From assembly GCF_001639295.1 (NCBI RefSeq), contig NZ_LWMV01000191.1:1-50480 (forward strand): a stretch of DNA of 50,480 nt, given 5' to 3'. The notes under the pieces are model-generated. The model was not told the DNA's origin. It searched no databases and saw nothing but the letters and a program-made list of their open reading frames with translations. This document shows positions 1-9,295 of the stretch, piece by piece (the stretch's first letter is position 1; every line of letters starts with the position of its first letter). The stretch is from Methanobrevibacter curvatus (GTDB lineage: Archaea; Methanobacteriota; Methanobacteria; Methanobacteriales; Methanobacteriaceae). A program made the position numbers and the translations under genes.

Positions 1-174
1 ATTAAATAAATTAATCATAAAATAAATTAATAATTATATTTTATAGATAATAATATTATAGTTTTATAGATAATAATTATTTTTTATAAATAATAAGTGT
101 ATTTAAGATAGTAATTGTTTTTCAATTAGAAATTATATTAATCTTAGTTTTATTTTAAAAATTCAAGTGTTAAA

Positions 175-606
175 ATGTATAAAAAAATATTGTTTACTAC
201 CGATGGATCAAGTTATGCCGAAAAAGCAGCAGAGCATGCAAAATTTTTAGCAAAATCTAGTGGGGCAGAATTAATTGCTTTAAGTGTAATTGAAATCAAC
301 TTTTATATCGGAATCCCTGAAGATGATTCTGTTAAAAATTTAAAGAATATTTTAAGGAAAAAAGCTGAAGCTGTCCTAGAGGATTTTGAAAAATCTGTTA
401 ACAGTGATGGAAATGAAGTTAAAGTAACAAAAATCATTTCTGAAGGTTCTCCTGCAGCTAATATTTTAGATACAATAGTTACTGAGGAAATTGATGTTGC
501 AGTTATTGGAAGCTCTGGCAAAACGGGATTATCAAGATTCATTATAGGGAGTGTTGCTGAAAAAGTAATTAAATCTGCATCTTGTTCAGTTTTAGTTGTC
601 CATTAA
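175..606 (+). CDS. Universal stress protein (UspA family)
   Basis: This is a 143-residue single-domain Usp protein of the alpha/beta nucleotide-binding type, presumably cytosolic and dimeric. The N-terminus (KKILFTTDGSSYAEKAAEHA) matches the family's first strand with its Asp, and the C-terminal part carries the ATP-binding signature G-x2-G-x9-G-S (GSSGKTGLSRFIIGS) followed by the usual closing strand CSVLVVH. Length is typical for the family. It stands alone, with AT-rich flanks and the CBS protein gene 150 bp downstream on the same strand. The family is linked to stress responses, but no specific ligand or partner can be read from the sequence. Family assignment is firm; the role is open. 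Confidence 0.93.
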   Translation: MYKKILFTTDGSSYAEKAAEHAKFLAKSSGAELIALSVIEINFYIGIPEDDSVKNLKNILRKKAEAVLEDFEKSVNSDGNEVKVTKIISEGSPAANILDTIVTEEIDVAVIGSSGKTGLSRFIIGSVAEKVIKSASCSVLVVH

Positions 607-759
607 TAATATTCTTTAATTCATGTTTTTAAGTTTTTTATTCCATAATTTATTCCATAATTTATTCCATAATTTATTTTATTAGTTTATTTTATAATTT
701 TACAAGTTGTTTAGATTGTATTATATTCATATTGATTTATTTACTTTACTGGTGTAAAA

Positions 760-1602
760 ATGATAATAAAAGATATAATGACTGAAAAAATAGCTTATGT
801 TTCAGTCCCTGGAAATCGTGATAAAGCTTTGGAGCTTATGATTAGTGAAAATGTTTCAGGATTGCCTGTTGTTAAAGAAGGTACCAAAACATTAATAGGA
901 ATTGTAACAAGATCAGATTTAATTCAAAATCCTGATGAAGAACAATTAGCACTTATAATGTCAAGAGATTTAGTTACAACTACTTTAAATGAAGATATTA
1001 AAGATGTTGCTAAAAAAATGTTAAAAGCAAATGTTAGAAGAGTTCCTGTTTTAGAAAATGATGAATTAATTGGAATTGTAACAGCTTCAGATTTTGTTTC
1101 AGAAGCTATTGCTGATATGGAGATTAAAGAACCTGTTGAAAGTTATATGATTAGAACTATCCCAACAACTTGGGAAAAAACTCCTTTAAATGTAGCATTT
1201 GAAATAATGAAATTTTTTAACTTAAAATGTGTTGTTTCATTAAATGATCAAGGTCAACTAAGTGGAATAATAACAGAAACCGATTTTATTAAAGAAAGTG
1301 AGGTTATTTCAGAAACAAGTGTCCATAGCTCTACTGTAGGAACTGAAGGAGATAAATGGTCTTGGGACAGTACTTCTGTTTTATATGTGGAAAAAAACCA
1401 CCTTAAATTTTTTGACAAGCAAGTTCTTGATGTTGCTACTCAGAACATTTCTACAGCAAATAGTAAAACTTCTGTAACTGATTGTGCTAAAAGGATGAGA
1501 GACAATAAAATTGAACAAATTCCTGTTACTGGTGTAGAAGGAGAGTTAATAGGTATTATTCGTGCAAATGACTTAATTAAAGCTCTTATTAATGAAAAGT
1601 AA
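760..1602 (+). CDS. Protein with four CBS domains
   Basis: A 280-residue protein made almost entirely of four CBS repeats (about residues 1-56, 63-118, 125-180 and 225-280). Each ends in the typical strand G-I-(V/I)-T-x-(S/T)-D-(L/F), for example GIVTRSDL and [11 protein letters not shown] pairs bind adenine nucleotides and act as energy or redox sensors; no fused enzyme domain is present, so it is a stand-alone regulator or ligand-binding protein. About 45 residues between repeats 3 and 4 have no CBS character. Methanogens carry many such paralogs, so the target cannot be named. The ATG follows a GGTG ribosome binding site. Confidence 0.9.
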   Translation: MIIKDIMTEKIAYVSVPGNRDKALELMISENVSGLPVVKEGTKTLIGIVTRSDLIQNPDEEQLALIMSRDLVTTTLNEDIKDVAKKMLKANVRRVPVLENDELIGIVTASDFVSEAIADMEIKEPVESYMIRTIPTTWEKTPLNVAFEIMKFFNLKCVVSLNDQGQLSGIITETDFIKESEVISETSVHSSTVGTEGDKWSWDSTSVLYVEKNHLKFFDKQVLDVATQNISTANSKTSVTDCAKRMRDNKIEQIPVTGVEGELIGIIRANDLIKALINEK

Positions 1603-1876
1603 CTAATTTATCTTATTTTATTAGTTTTTTATTTATTTTTAATTATTTACTTTTTTTAACTAGCTTTTTTAACTAATTTTTTTAAGTAGTTTTTTTTTCA
1701 TTGTTTTTCTTTTTCCTTTATATTATTTTAAATAATTTTTTTTAATTGTTTATTTTTTTTATTATTTAATCTTTTTATTATTTATTTTTTTAATTTTTAA
1801 GTGTTTATTCATTTTTTTTATTAAAAAAATATTTTTTTAATTTTTCCAACTATAATTAGTTTAATACAACGATAAA

Positions 1877-2197
1877 ATGAGTTTAAAAAATAAAAATACT
1901 GGACGGAAGTTTCAAAGAGGACATGAAATAATTATAAATTGGCCAAATGACAAAGATGTTTATGCAGATAATGGAGAAATAGCTGATATAAAACGTCCAT
2001 GTGTTCGTTGTGGAGAAATGCCATCTCCTGAAGGGTATGATAATTGTATTGGTTATGTTGAATGTGCTCAGTATGTTTGTTGTGGTCATGGAAAAGAAGC
2101 CGGTGTCATAATGCTTAAAAATGGAAGAAATCTTATTTTAATAGATGACGAAAAAGATAAAAGAGTTAAAAAAATTCATGTAGAATATGATGAATAA
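1877..2197 (+). CDS. Small Cys-rich protein of unknown function, probable metal binder
   Basis: A 106-residue protein whose centre carries six cysteines: C43-x2-C46, C57, C63 and the pair C68-C69 followed by GHG. The stretch CVRCGEMPSPEGYDNC resembles a small conserved family of hypothetical proteins with the pattern C-x-R-C-G-x2-P-x-P-E-G-x-D-x-C, known to me only as uncharacterised. The spacing suggests a zinc-binding knuckle, which is inference. The C-terminus is highly charged. It is flanked by long AT-rich gaps, so it looks like a single-gene unit. No function is assigned. Confidence 0.75.
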   Translation: MSLKNKNTGRKFQRGHEIIINWPNDKDVYADNGEIADIKRPCVRCGEMPSPEGYDNCIGYVECAQYVCCGHGKEAGVIMLKNGRNLILIDDEKDKRVKKIHVEYDE

Positions 2198-2413
2198 ATA
2201 TATATATTCTGTATTTTTTGTTATTTTAGGCTATTTTAAACTAATTTAAGCTATATTAAACTAATTTAAGCTATTTTAAGCTATTTTATTTTAAGTAATT
2301 TAATTATTTTAAAACTACTTAAGCTATTTTAAGCTAATTTTAATCTATTGGCATTGCAGTTAATTTGTTTTATTTGCTTATTTGTTTTATTTTTTTAAAA
2401 GTTTTTTGATAAA

Positions 2414-3298
2414 ATGAAGGAATTAAATAGAAACCATATAATTATTTTTATAGTTTTATTGCTAATAATATCTTCTACCGTGTTACTTTTTGCCCTTTAT
2501 AATAAAGATCATATTAGGAATGCTGTTTGGATCAATGGAAGAAACATGGAAAGTGTAGACTTTAATCAACTTTCTAAAAATGGAGTGCAAAATATATTTC
2601 TAAATTCAAATGCAGTTGATTTGTATGGAGAGAAAAAAGTTGCTAAATGGGTAAAAGAAGCTAATGAACATGGAATAAAAGTTCATATTTGGGTTAAATG
2701 CTTTTACAATAGAAAGTGGATAAATCCTATAGATAGCAAAACTAAAGATTTTAATTATCCTTTTTTTAAGAAAAAAGTCGCTGAAATTGAGTGGTATACA
2801 CACATTCCAGGAATATCTGGAATACATTTAGATTATGTTCGCTATCCTGGTGATGCATATAAATATGGGTACTCTGATGATATTACTCCATCTAAAGCAA
2901 TTACAAAATTTGTTGAAATGGCTAGTAAACCTGTTAAAGATAAAGATTTAACTCTCTCAATTGCAGTAATGCCTGAAAAAGAAGATAAAAGAAATTATGG
3001 TCAAGACATTAAAGCAATTTCATATTATGTTGATGTTATAGTTCCTATGATTTATATGGGTAACTATAAGGCTGGTCCTAAATGGGTCAATGAGACAACT
3101 GATTATTTTAAATCTAATGCTGGCTTTGCTAATCTATGTATAGGTATACAGACATATGAGAGTGATTCAAATCTCACTCCAATTCCAAAAGATAAATTAA
3201 GACAAATTTGTCAAGGAGCATTGGATAGTGGGGCAGATGGCGTTGCATTGTTTAGTTATGGATTAATTGACTGGTTTAATTTAAAAACATTGATTTGA
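2414..3298 (+). CDS. Membrane-anchored glycoside-hydrolase-like protein (GHL10/YngK-type barrel)
   Basis: A 294-residue protein with one N-terminal hydrophobic helix (about residues 9-28, IIIFIVLLLIISSTVLLFAL) and no obvious cleavage site, so probably anchored with the rest outside. The remainder looks like a TIM-barrel glycosidase relative: GIHLDYVRYPG near the middle is the hallmark of the GHL10/DUF4015 group, where the Asp is probably catalytic, and IVPMIYMGNY is the matching later barrel strand. The substrate is unknown; a cell-wall or surface glycan (pseudomurein in this order) is a guess. No neighbouring gene supports a pathway. Confidence 0.72.
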   Translation: MKELNRNHIIIFIVLLLIISSTVLLFALYNKDHIRNAVWINGRNMESVDFNQLSKNGVQNIFLNSNAVDLYGEKKVAKWVKEANEHGIKVHIWVKCFYNRKWINPIDSKTKDFNYPFFKKKVAEIEWYTHIPGISGIHLDYVRYPGDAYKYGYSDDITPSKAITKFVEMASKPVKDKDLTLSIAVMPEKEDKRNYGQDIKAISYYVDVIVPMIYMGNYKAGPKWVNETTDYFKSNAGFANLCIGIQTYESDSNLTPIPKDKLRQICQGALDSGADGVALFSYGLIDWFNLKTLI

Positions 3299-3401
3299 TT
3301 TAATGATTAATTTTTTTGTTATATGATTTTTTTATTTTGTTTTTTGGATATCTTTTAAATTTATTTAGAATTTTTTGAAATTTCAAAGGGATATTGGTTT
3401 C

Positions 3402-4589
3402 ATGATTAAATCGAAAAATGCTTACTTGAAAAAGTTAACTGATAAAGTTAAGATGAAATCGATTAAAGTAGGGAAGAATTTAGATGGCAGTACACCACCT
3501 TCAGTTTTTATTGGGAGATGGAGTTATCCTAAGGTTTATGCGGGTCCAATGATGGTAGGGGAGCATGGGGATACAACTATTATGGATTCTCCTGAAAAAT
3601 GGATTAATGAAAATAAAACACAGGAAGAAATCATTGATTACAGATTAAACCTTGTTAGAGGAAAACAATTAATATCTATAAATGATTTAGAAAATCCTTT
3701 TGTTGAAAAACTTCAAGAAATTTCACTTTCTTCTAAATCTATTGATAGTGAAGCTAAATTTGGAAAAATTCCACGAGGAATGCAGTTAAGTGAGGATAGC
3801 ACCCCTCACGGTCCAAGTGCAGTTATTGAAAAGTTTGAAATAGACAATGTTCGTTGGGACAAACAATTAGAAAAGTCTTTTTATGACACTGACTTATTAT
3901 CAAATGATGCTATAATGAACTTTCATGAAAAAAAGATTCCTTTCTCATCTATGCAAAAGGCTTTCTCTGTTGGAGCATTTGGATTAAAAAAAAACCGGAA
4001 GTTGGTTCCAACCCGATGGTCAATTACAGCTTGCGACAGCACAATAGCTAATAATCTCTTAAAAGAAGTTAGATACTACAATACTTTAGATACATATAGA
4101 ATTTTTGAATTTAGTAGTTTAAAAAATTACTATGGTATAATTTTACTTCCAGGGCAGTGGCAGTATGAATGGATGGAAGCATTTATCCAAATTTTAGGCA
4201 AAGAAGAAATGATATTTTCAGATTATGAAACAAATACAGATAAAAAAGAGTATTCTTCAGTTGGGGGATGTTACTACACTTGTAAAATGGCTGTTTTAGA
4301 TTATTTGGCTAAAAATCAACTTCAATCAGGAGTAATTGTTTTAAGGGAAGCATATGAAGGTTATGTTCCATTAGGGGTTTTTAATGTTAGAGAGAATATT
4401 CGTCATGCAATGAATAGCAAATATAAAGAGTTTGAAACATTAAAAGATTCTTTAAATTATCTTTCATCAAAACTTAAAATTCCTTTAAATAAGTATACAA
4501 AACAAAGTGATTTACTTAAAGAACTTCTTCAATACAAACAAACAACTTTAGATTCATATTTTAAAAAAGATAAAAAATATCAAGTTTAA
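3402..4589 (+). CDS. nreA: DNA repair protein NreA with C-terminal PIP box
   Basis: A 395-residue archaeal Nre-family protein (DUF650/DUF651). The N-terminal block [20 protein letters not shown] and the later [20 protein letters not shown] are typical family segments. It ends in QTTLDSYF, a good match to the PCNA-interacting motif Q-x2-(I/L/M)-x2-(F/Y)-(F/Y). NreA acts in repair of alkylation and mitomycin-type damage in haloarchaea and binds the sliding clamp through this tail (known of the family). The N-terminal zinc finger of some homologs is absent. The frame opens nine codons earlier with TTG at 3375 but without a ribosome binding site; the ATG at 3402 is preferred. Confidence 0.85.
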   Translation: MIKSKNAYLKKLTDKVKMKSIKVGKNLDGSTPPSVFIGRWSYPKVYAGPMMVGEHGDTTIMDSPEKWINENKTQEEIIDYRLNLVRGKQLISINDLENPFVEKLQEISLSSKSIDSEAKFGKIPRGMQLSEDSTPHGPSAVIEKFEIDNVRWDKQLEKSFYDTDLLSNDAIMNFHEKKIPFSSMQKAFSVGAFGLKKNRKLVPTRWSITACDSTIANNLLKEVRYYNTLDTYRIFEFSSLKNYYGIILLPGQWQYEWMEAFIQILGKEEMIFSDYETNTDKKEYSSVGGCYYTCKMAVLDYLAKNQLQSGVIVLREAYEGYVPLGVFNVRENIRHAMNSKYKEFETLKDSLNYLSSKLKIPLNKYTKQSDLLKELLQYKQTTLDSYFKKDKKYQV

Positions 4590-4716
4590 TTTATATTTTT
4601 AGAGATTTTAACTTGAATTTTATTTTTATTATTGATTTTTTGTATTATTTAAAATTTACTTATTATTTTATTATTTGCTTATTATTTTATTATTATTTTA
4701 TTTTTTTGGTGATATG

Positions 4717-5706
4717 ATGGATTTGTTCTATAAAAAACGTTCTAATGAATCTAAATTAGATCTTTTAGAAGTTATTGAATATGATGGGTTTAACTTTAAT
4801 GAAAAAGAATATTTTAAATCAGCAGAAGATCATATTAGTTCTTTGACTGGACATAATCATGCTAAGTTGACTAACAGTGGAAATTCTGCAATTTTAATAG
4901 CTATGAACAATTTAAGTGGACCTATTTTTATCCCTGATCAGGGTGCATGGCATGGATTTAAACAAATAGCTAAATTTTTAAAAAAAGAAATAGTTTCTAT
5001 TAAAACCAATCAAGGATTAATAAATTTAGATGATTTAGAGGATTCTTTCCATAAATATTCCTCAATTGTAAGTTATAGCTCTGGTTTTTTTTTAACAAGC
5101 TTTGCTGGATATACTGCCGAGCAGGATATTAAAGAAATAGCTAAAATTTGTGATGAAAATGAAGTAACATTGGTTGAAGATGTTTCTGGAGGTATAGGAG
5201 ATGATAAAAAACATTTAGCCAATGGAAGATATTCTGATATTATTGTTTGCTCTTCGGGTTCTCCAAAAATTGTAAATTTTGGCTATGGTGGCTTTATTTC
5301 ATCTAATGATGAAAATATTTTTTCTAATTCTAAACTTTTACTCAATACATTTAAAGTTTCTCCTATTATTGCAAGGGGAATAGACACAGAGCTAAACAAT
5401 GCAAAAAAAAATTTCACTAAGGCAGTTACTGCAACTAGATACCTTAAAAAGTCTTTTAGCAATGTTATTCATCATGATAAAAGAGGAATAAATTTAATAG
5501 TTTCTAATGATAATCCAAATTATTTATTTAAGATTTTAAACGAAGATTTAAAGACTGTTGAAGGAAAATCTATTTTAACTAAATGCCCAAATTATAATCG
5601 TATTAAAGAAAAAGCTTTAGCTATTGAAATAAAAAATTTGGATGCTAACTCTCTGAACAAAGAAAATCTTGATGAAATAATTAATATTTGTGAAAATGTC
5701 TTTTAA
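4717..5706 (+). CDS. PLP-dependent aminotransferase-like protein (DegT/AHBA-related)
   Basis: A 329-residue fold-type I PLP enzyme. Visible landmarks are the phosphate-contact region LTNSGNSAILIAM, the aspartate-strand region TLVEDVSGGIG, and a lysine in CSSGSPKIVNFGYGGFIS, where the Schiff-base Lys is expected. The order and spacing fit DegT/DnrJ-type sugar aminotransferases, but the protein is short (family about 370-390) and the SF-H-x2-K motif is not canonical, so the substrate is open. The frame extends upstream to 4675, but GGTG at 4708 supports the ATG at 4717 (4714 also possible). It follows nreA by about 130 bp. Confidence 0.65.
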   Translation: MDLFYKKRSNESKLDLLEVIEYDGFNFNEKEYFKSAEDHISSLTGHNHAKLTNSGNSAILIAMNNLSGPIFIPDQGAWHGFKQIAKFLKKEIVSIKTNQGLINLDDLEDSFHKYSSIVSYSSGFFLTSFAGYTAEQDIKEIAKICDENEVTLVEDVSGGIGDDKKHLANGRYSDIIVCSSGSPKIVNFGYGGFISSNDENIFSNSKLLLNTFKVSPIIARGIDTELNNAKKNFTKAVTATRYLKKSFSNVIHHDKRGINLIVSNDNPNYLFKILNEDLKTVEGKSILTKCPNYNRIKEKALAIEIKNLDANSLNKENLDEIINICENVF

Positions 5707-6050
5707 TTTGAGCTTACTTTTTTTTAAGTATATACTTATTTCCTCCCTTTTCATAGTTTATATTCATAACTAAATTTTCTTAAAACTAACTATGACTTGG
5801 CTGACAAACTAAACGACAAACTAAACCTTTCAAAAAATCATAAAAAAATCTTAAACAAAACTAAATACTAAAACTAAAAATATTATTTATTAAAAGAGGT
5901 TTAAAGCAATGAATTATTATAAAAAATAAAGTATAAAATAAGATACTTAACATATCAATTAATGAAATAAAAAAATAAAAAATTAATATTTTTTTTAAAA
6001 AATAAAAAAATTTTATCGTATCTTCTAGAAAAGTTTTAGTTTATTTTAAC
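5707..6050. other. Convergent intergenic region, AT-rich
   Basis: This gap lies between the convergent PLP enzyme and ZIP-like genes. It holds no ORF of note. Visible are T-rich stretches after 5716 that could end the upstream transcript, a 7-bp inverted repeat CATAGTT...AACTATG around 5752-5793, and two adjacent copies of the 12-mer GACAAACTAAAC near 5803-5826. None has a recognisable function. Confidence 0.5.
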
Positions 6051-6932
6051 TTATAAATGGGATAAAATAAAAGATAATAAAAATCCTAATGCCATAAATA
6101 GTCCTGTAAATTCATGTGTTATTTTATAGCTTTCAGGAAGTAAAACATCGGCAATCATGGAAATTAATGCTCCAGCAGCCATTGCTAAGGCAAACGAGAG
6201 TATATGGTGATCTGTTTGGGAGAATATTATGTATCCTAACATTGCAGATATGCCTGTAATTATAGTGACAAATATCCAAACACTAAAAATAGATTTTTTT
6301 CTCCATCCACTTAGCTTCATGTTTTTTGTGCTTAATATTCCTTCAAAAGTATTTGAGATAAAAACCGCTGCTACCATGGCTAAACTTATTGGTCCACCTA
6401 TAATCAATACTAAACCAATAGCTACTGATTCAGGAATACCATCTAATAATGCACCAGAAACAGTAACCATACTTTCTATTTGGTATTTATTAAAAGGTTT
6501 TTGGTATTTATGTATAAAAAATCCTTTAATTTTATTTTTAAACTTTTTTAAGCTTGAATTTTTCTTTTTATTATAATAAGCATTTTCATCATTATGATTA
6601 TTTTTATAGTCAAAAGAATAATATTCAGAGTTTTTTAGTGGATTTTTGAAGTATTTTTTATTTAAATGATTTAAAGTATAATCCATAACTGTAAATGCTA
6701 GAACACCAATGATAAAACCAGTTATTGTTGGATAAAACCCTCCATATGAATATGATTCAAATATTAATTCAAAACATACTGCTGATGATAAAATACCCGC
6801 ACTAACAGCTGTGATTGCAGCTACTATTTTTTCGGATATATTAAAATGATAGCCAATAATGGCACCTAAAATAAGTGCTATACTTCCCAGTACTCCCCAA
6901 AATCCTACAGTAATAAATGTTGGTATCATCAT
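6051..6932 (-). CDS. ZIP-family transporter homolog with altered metal-site motifs
   Basis: A 293-residue integral membrane protein with about eight hydrophobic helices and a basic, Asn/Tyr-rich cytoplasmic loop (about residues 90-150) between helices 3 and 4, the ZIP layout. The two metal-site helices are recognisable but changed: D164-GIPES replaces the usual H-N-x-P-E-G, and N194-TFEG replaces the second H-N-x-P-E-G. Transport of Zn, Fe or Mn is known for the family; whether this protein keeps that substrate is uncertain because the histidines are missing. It is the last gene of a minus-strand unit, 25 bp after cgi121. The ribosome binding site is weak. Confidence 0.75.
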   Translation of the reverse strand: MMIPTFITVGFWGVLGSIALILGAIIGYHFNISEKIVAAITAVSAGILSSAVCFELIFESYSYGGFYPTITGFIIGVLAFTVMDYTLNHLNKKYFKNPLKNSEYYSFDYKNNHNDENAYYNKKKNSSLKKFKNKIKGFFIHKYQKPFNKYQIESMVTVSGALLDGIPESVAIGLVLIIGGPISLAMVAAVFISNTFEGILSTKNMKLSGWRKKSIFSVWIFVTIITGISAMLGYIIFSQTDHHILSFALAMAAGALISMIADVLLPESYKITHEFTGLFMALGFLLSFILSHL

Positions 6933-6957
6933 ATCTTAAGTTTGCTGTTTATTTTTT

Positions 6958-7458
6958 TTATTGTTCTACAATTAATTGTGATGTTTTATCAATTAAAATA
7001 TCTGTAATATTGTAGATTTTTAATTCTTCATTTGAAATATTATATATTTTTTTTAATTTATCATTATTTGGGTTTAGAACATCATCTTCTCTTTTAAATA
7101 GTTTTGATAATTCTTCAAGGTAGTAATCAGGACAACTAATTAAAACAGCAGCTATTTCCATATTTCCTTTCTTAAGTCCAAGTATTTCAAATGCTTTTGA
7201 AATTTGTCTCTGTGCTGATGCTCTTGTTAGGATTTCAATTCCTAAATTATTGGCTAAATTATTTTTTCGTTCAAAGGCATTTAAAGCATGGATTACGGCA
7301 TGTTTTAGGTGAATTTTTCCAGATATTGCTTCTGCATTCATTAATTGAATAATACAGCCATCACAACAGCTATTTTTAATATTTTCGATGTCTTTAAGAG
7401 TTTCATTAATATCTTCTATTTCTCCTCTAAATCCTGCAATATCTACATTTGATAGTAT
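6958..7458 (-). CDS. cgi121: KEOPS complex subunit Cgi121, apparent ATA start
   Basis: Cgi121 belongs to the KEOPS complex (with Kae1, Bud32, Pcc1), which makes t6A at position 37 of ANN-decoding tRNAs. The signature LTRASAQRQISKAFEILG with following basic and hydrophobic residues is clear. Starting at the first ATG (7341) gives only 127 residues and loses the family's N-terminal strand. Reading the frame upstream to its stop adds 39 residues including DIAGFRGEI, with no in-frame ATG, GTG or TTG. A GGTGA site at 7463-7467 points to ATA at 7456-7458 as the start (166 residues). It lies between cimA and the ZIP-like gene, all minus strand. Confidence 0.82.
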   Translation of the reverse strand: MLSNVDIAGFRGEIEDINETLKDIENIKNSCCDGCIIQLMNAEAISGKIHLKHAVIHALNAFERKNNLANNLGIEILTRASAQRQISKAFEILGLKKGNMEIAAVLISCPDYYLEELSKLFKREDDVLNPNNDKLKKIYNISNEELKIYNITDILIDKTSQLIVEQ

Positions 7459-7503
7459 ATTTTCACCTTTGTTTTATAGTATTTTTTTTTAATTTTTCCA
7501 TTT

Positions 7504-8979
7504 CTATTGGTTTTCTAGTAGCCTGTTTACTCCACTAAGGTATGCTTCTACACTTGCATTAATAATGTCTGGCTGAGTTCCTCTTGCAGATATTATTTTA
7601 TCTTTAGATTTTAATTTCAAAATAACATCAATTAATGCATCTGTTCCTCCAGTAATCGCATCTACATGATATTCTTCTAATTTAACATCAGCAAAATCTT
7701 TTATTCCTTTTTTTACAGCATTGATTGCCGCATCAACAGGTCCAACACCAATTCCTGCTTCTAATATATCTTTGTCATCTATTTTAAGTTTTATTGAAGC
7801 TGTTGGAATTACTTTGTTTCCAGATACAATTGAAAGTTCTTCAAGTTTAATTCTTGTTTCAGTTTGTATATCTAAAATTTCCTCGGCTATTACCTCTAAA
7901 TCAACATCACTAAGACATTTTCCTAAATCTCCAAGATATTTGATTTTTTTAAAGATTTCAACAAATTGATCATCGTTATAATTTAATTTTAAATCATCTA
8001 AACGCTTTTTCAATCCTTTTGAGCCAATATGCTTCCCTAAAACAAATTTTCTTTTCCTTCCTAATATTTCTGGAGTGATTGATTCATAAGTGGAAGCATT
8101 TTTTATTATGCCATCAGTATGAATTCCAGATTCATGTGCAAATGCATTTTCACCAACAATTGCTTTATTAGGTTGTAAATAAACACCAGTTAATCTTGCA
8201 ACTAATTTGGAGCTTTCATAAAGCTTATCTATTTTAACATCTGTTTCATAATCAGTATACAAGCTATTTAATGAAAGAATTACCTCTTCAATAGCTGCAT
8301 TTCCTGCCCTTTCACCAATTCCATTAATTGTTCCATGAAATTGTTTTGCACCAGCTCTAATTGCAGATAATGTATTTGAAACAGCCAATCCAAAGTCGTT
8401 ATGGCAATGAACACTTAGAGGAACAGGTAGATCTTTCAGTTGACTGTAAAACTCATAAGATTTCTCTGGAGTCAAAATCCCAACTGTATCACATGCACAG
8501 ATTCTTTGTGCTCCAACAGCTATTGTTTCTGTGAAAACTTTTTTTAAAAAGTCAATATCACTTCTTGTTCCATCTTCAGCAGATACTTCAACGATTAATC
8601 CATGATCAAGAGCATACTCTGTTGATTCAACAGCTTGAGATAGCAATTTTTCCCTTGTTGTGTTTAATTTTTCTTTAATATGTAAATCAGATGTTGGAAC
8701 TACAAGGTGAACAGAACCTACATCACACTCAAGTGCCATATCAATATCTACTTTAACACTACGAGCAAAACTACAAATTTCAGCATTTAAACCTTCTTTA
8801 CTTATTGCTTTTATAGATTCTCTCTCTCCTGCAGATGTAATAGCTGAACCTGCTTCAATAATATTCACACCAATTTCATCTAATTTACTAGCTATTCTAA
8901 GTTTTTCTGATTTGGTAAGTGAAACTCCAGGGGTTTGTTCTCCATCCCTTAATGTGGTATCTAAAACATTTATTTTCAT
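7504..8979 (-). CDS. cimA: (R)-citramalate synthase (LeuA/CimA family)
   Basis: A 491-residue member of the isopropylmalate/citramalate/homocitrate synthase family. CimA condenses pyruvate with acetyl-CoA to citramalate, the first step of threonine-independent isoleucine synthesis. The metal and catalytic motif [12 protein letters not shown] (residues 7-18), HCHNDFGLA (about 193) and the C-terminal regulatory LeuA dimer domain are all present. [19 protein letters not shown] and the 491-residue length match my memory of Methanocaldococcus MJ1392 (CimA) better than LeuA or AksA, but paralog choice is by recall. First gene of a unit with cgi121 and the ZIP-like gene; its start has TGGAG upstream. 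Confidence 0.8.
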   Translation of the reverse strand: MKINVLDTTLRDGEQTPGVSLTKSEKLRIASKLDEIGVNIIEAGSAITSAGERESIKAISKEGLNAEICSFARSVKVDIDMALECDVGSVHLVVPTSDLHIKEKLNTTREKLLSQAVESTEYALDHGLIVEVSAEDGTRSDIDFLKKVFTETIAVGAQRICACDTVGILTPEKSYEFYSQLKDLPVPLSVHCHNDFGLAVSNTLSAIRAGAKQFHGTINGIGERAGNAAIEEVILSLNSLYTDYETDVKIDKLYESSKLVARLTGVYLQPNKAIVGENAFAHESGIHTDGIIKNASTYESITPEILGRKRKFVLGKHIGSKGLKKRLDDLKLNYNDDQFVEIFKKIKYLGDLGKCLSDVDLEVIAEEILDIQTETRIKLEELSIVSGNKVIPTASIKLKIDDKDILEAGIGVGPVDAAINAVKKGIKDFADVKLEEYHVDAITGGTDALIDVILKLKSKDKIISARGTQPDIINASVEAYLSGVNRLLENQ

Positions 8980-9203
8980 CTAATACTCCATTTTTTTTTT
9001 AATTAAGCCATTATGCCACTATTTTAATTATTTTTAGAATTATCAAAAATTAATTTATTCAATGATAAGTAATGATATAGCTTTAACTTTTTAATATGAT
9101 AAATAAATACATGCTTTTTTAATATATGTTATTATATATATCCATATATATTATTTTTGTATTAGCTTTTTTTTACCTTCGATTTTATTTTTTTTAAATA
9201 TAT

Positions 9204-9220
9204 CCAAAAACTTATATATG
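9204..9220 (+). promoter_or_regulatory. Archaeal BRE/TATA promoter for the hairpin RNA
   Basis: CCAAAAA (BRE-like) directly precedes CTTATATATG (TATA box, centre about 9214). With the usual archaeal spacing of about 25 nt, transcription would start at about 9239-9241, exactly where the GCAGAA hairpin begins. Confidence 0.6.
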
Positions 9221-9240
9221 TTAAGACACTATATAATTTT

Positions 9241-9295
9241 GCAGAATTGTTAGGTAACCACCATACCACCCGCCTAACTTTTCTGCATTTTTTTT
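9241..9295 (+). ncRNA. Candidate small hairpin RNA with C-rich loop
   Basis: GCAGAA (9241-9246) pairs with TTCTGC (9281-9286), and GTTAGG (9249-9254) with CCTAAC (9273-9278), separated by a symmetric TT/TT internal loop. The 18-nt apical loop contains ACCACC twice, and a run of eight T follows at 9288-9295 as a terminator. The GC-richer sequence stands out from its surroundings. A promoter sits at the right distance upstream, and no ORF is present. The loop is complementary to GGUG, the core of many ribosome binding sites in this window, so a regulatory role is plausible but inferred. I do not recognise a named RNA family. Confidence 0.6.

Noticed and set aside
2221-2345. AAGCTATTTTAAGCTA-type phrases as regulatory repeats
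   Set aside because: Irregular spacing and pure low-complexity composition; similar phrases occur in other gaps such as 14157-14200.
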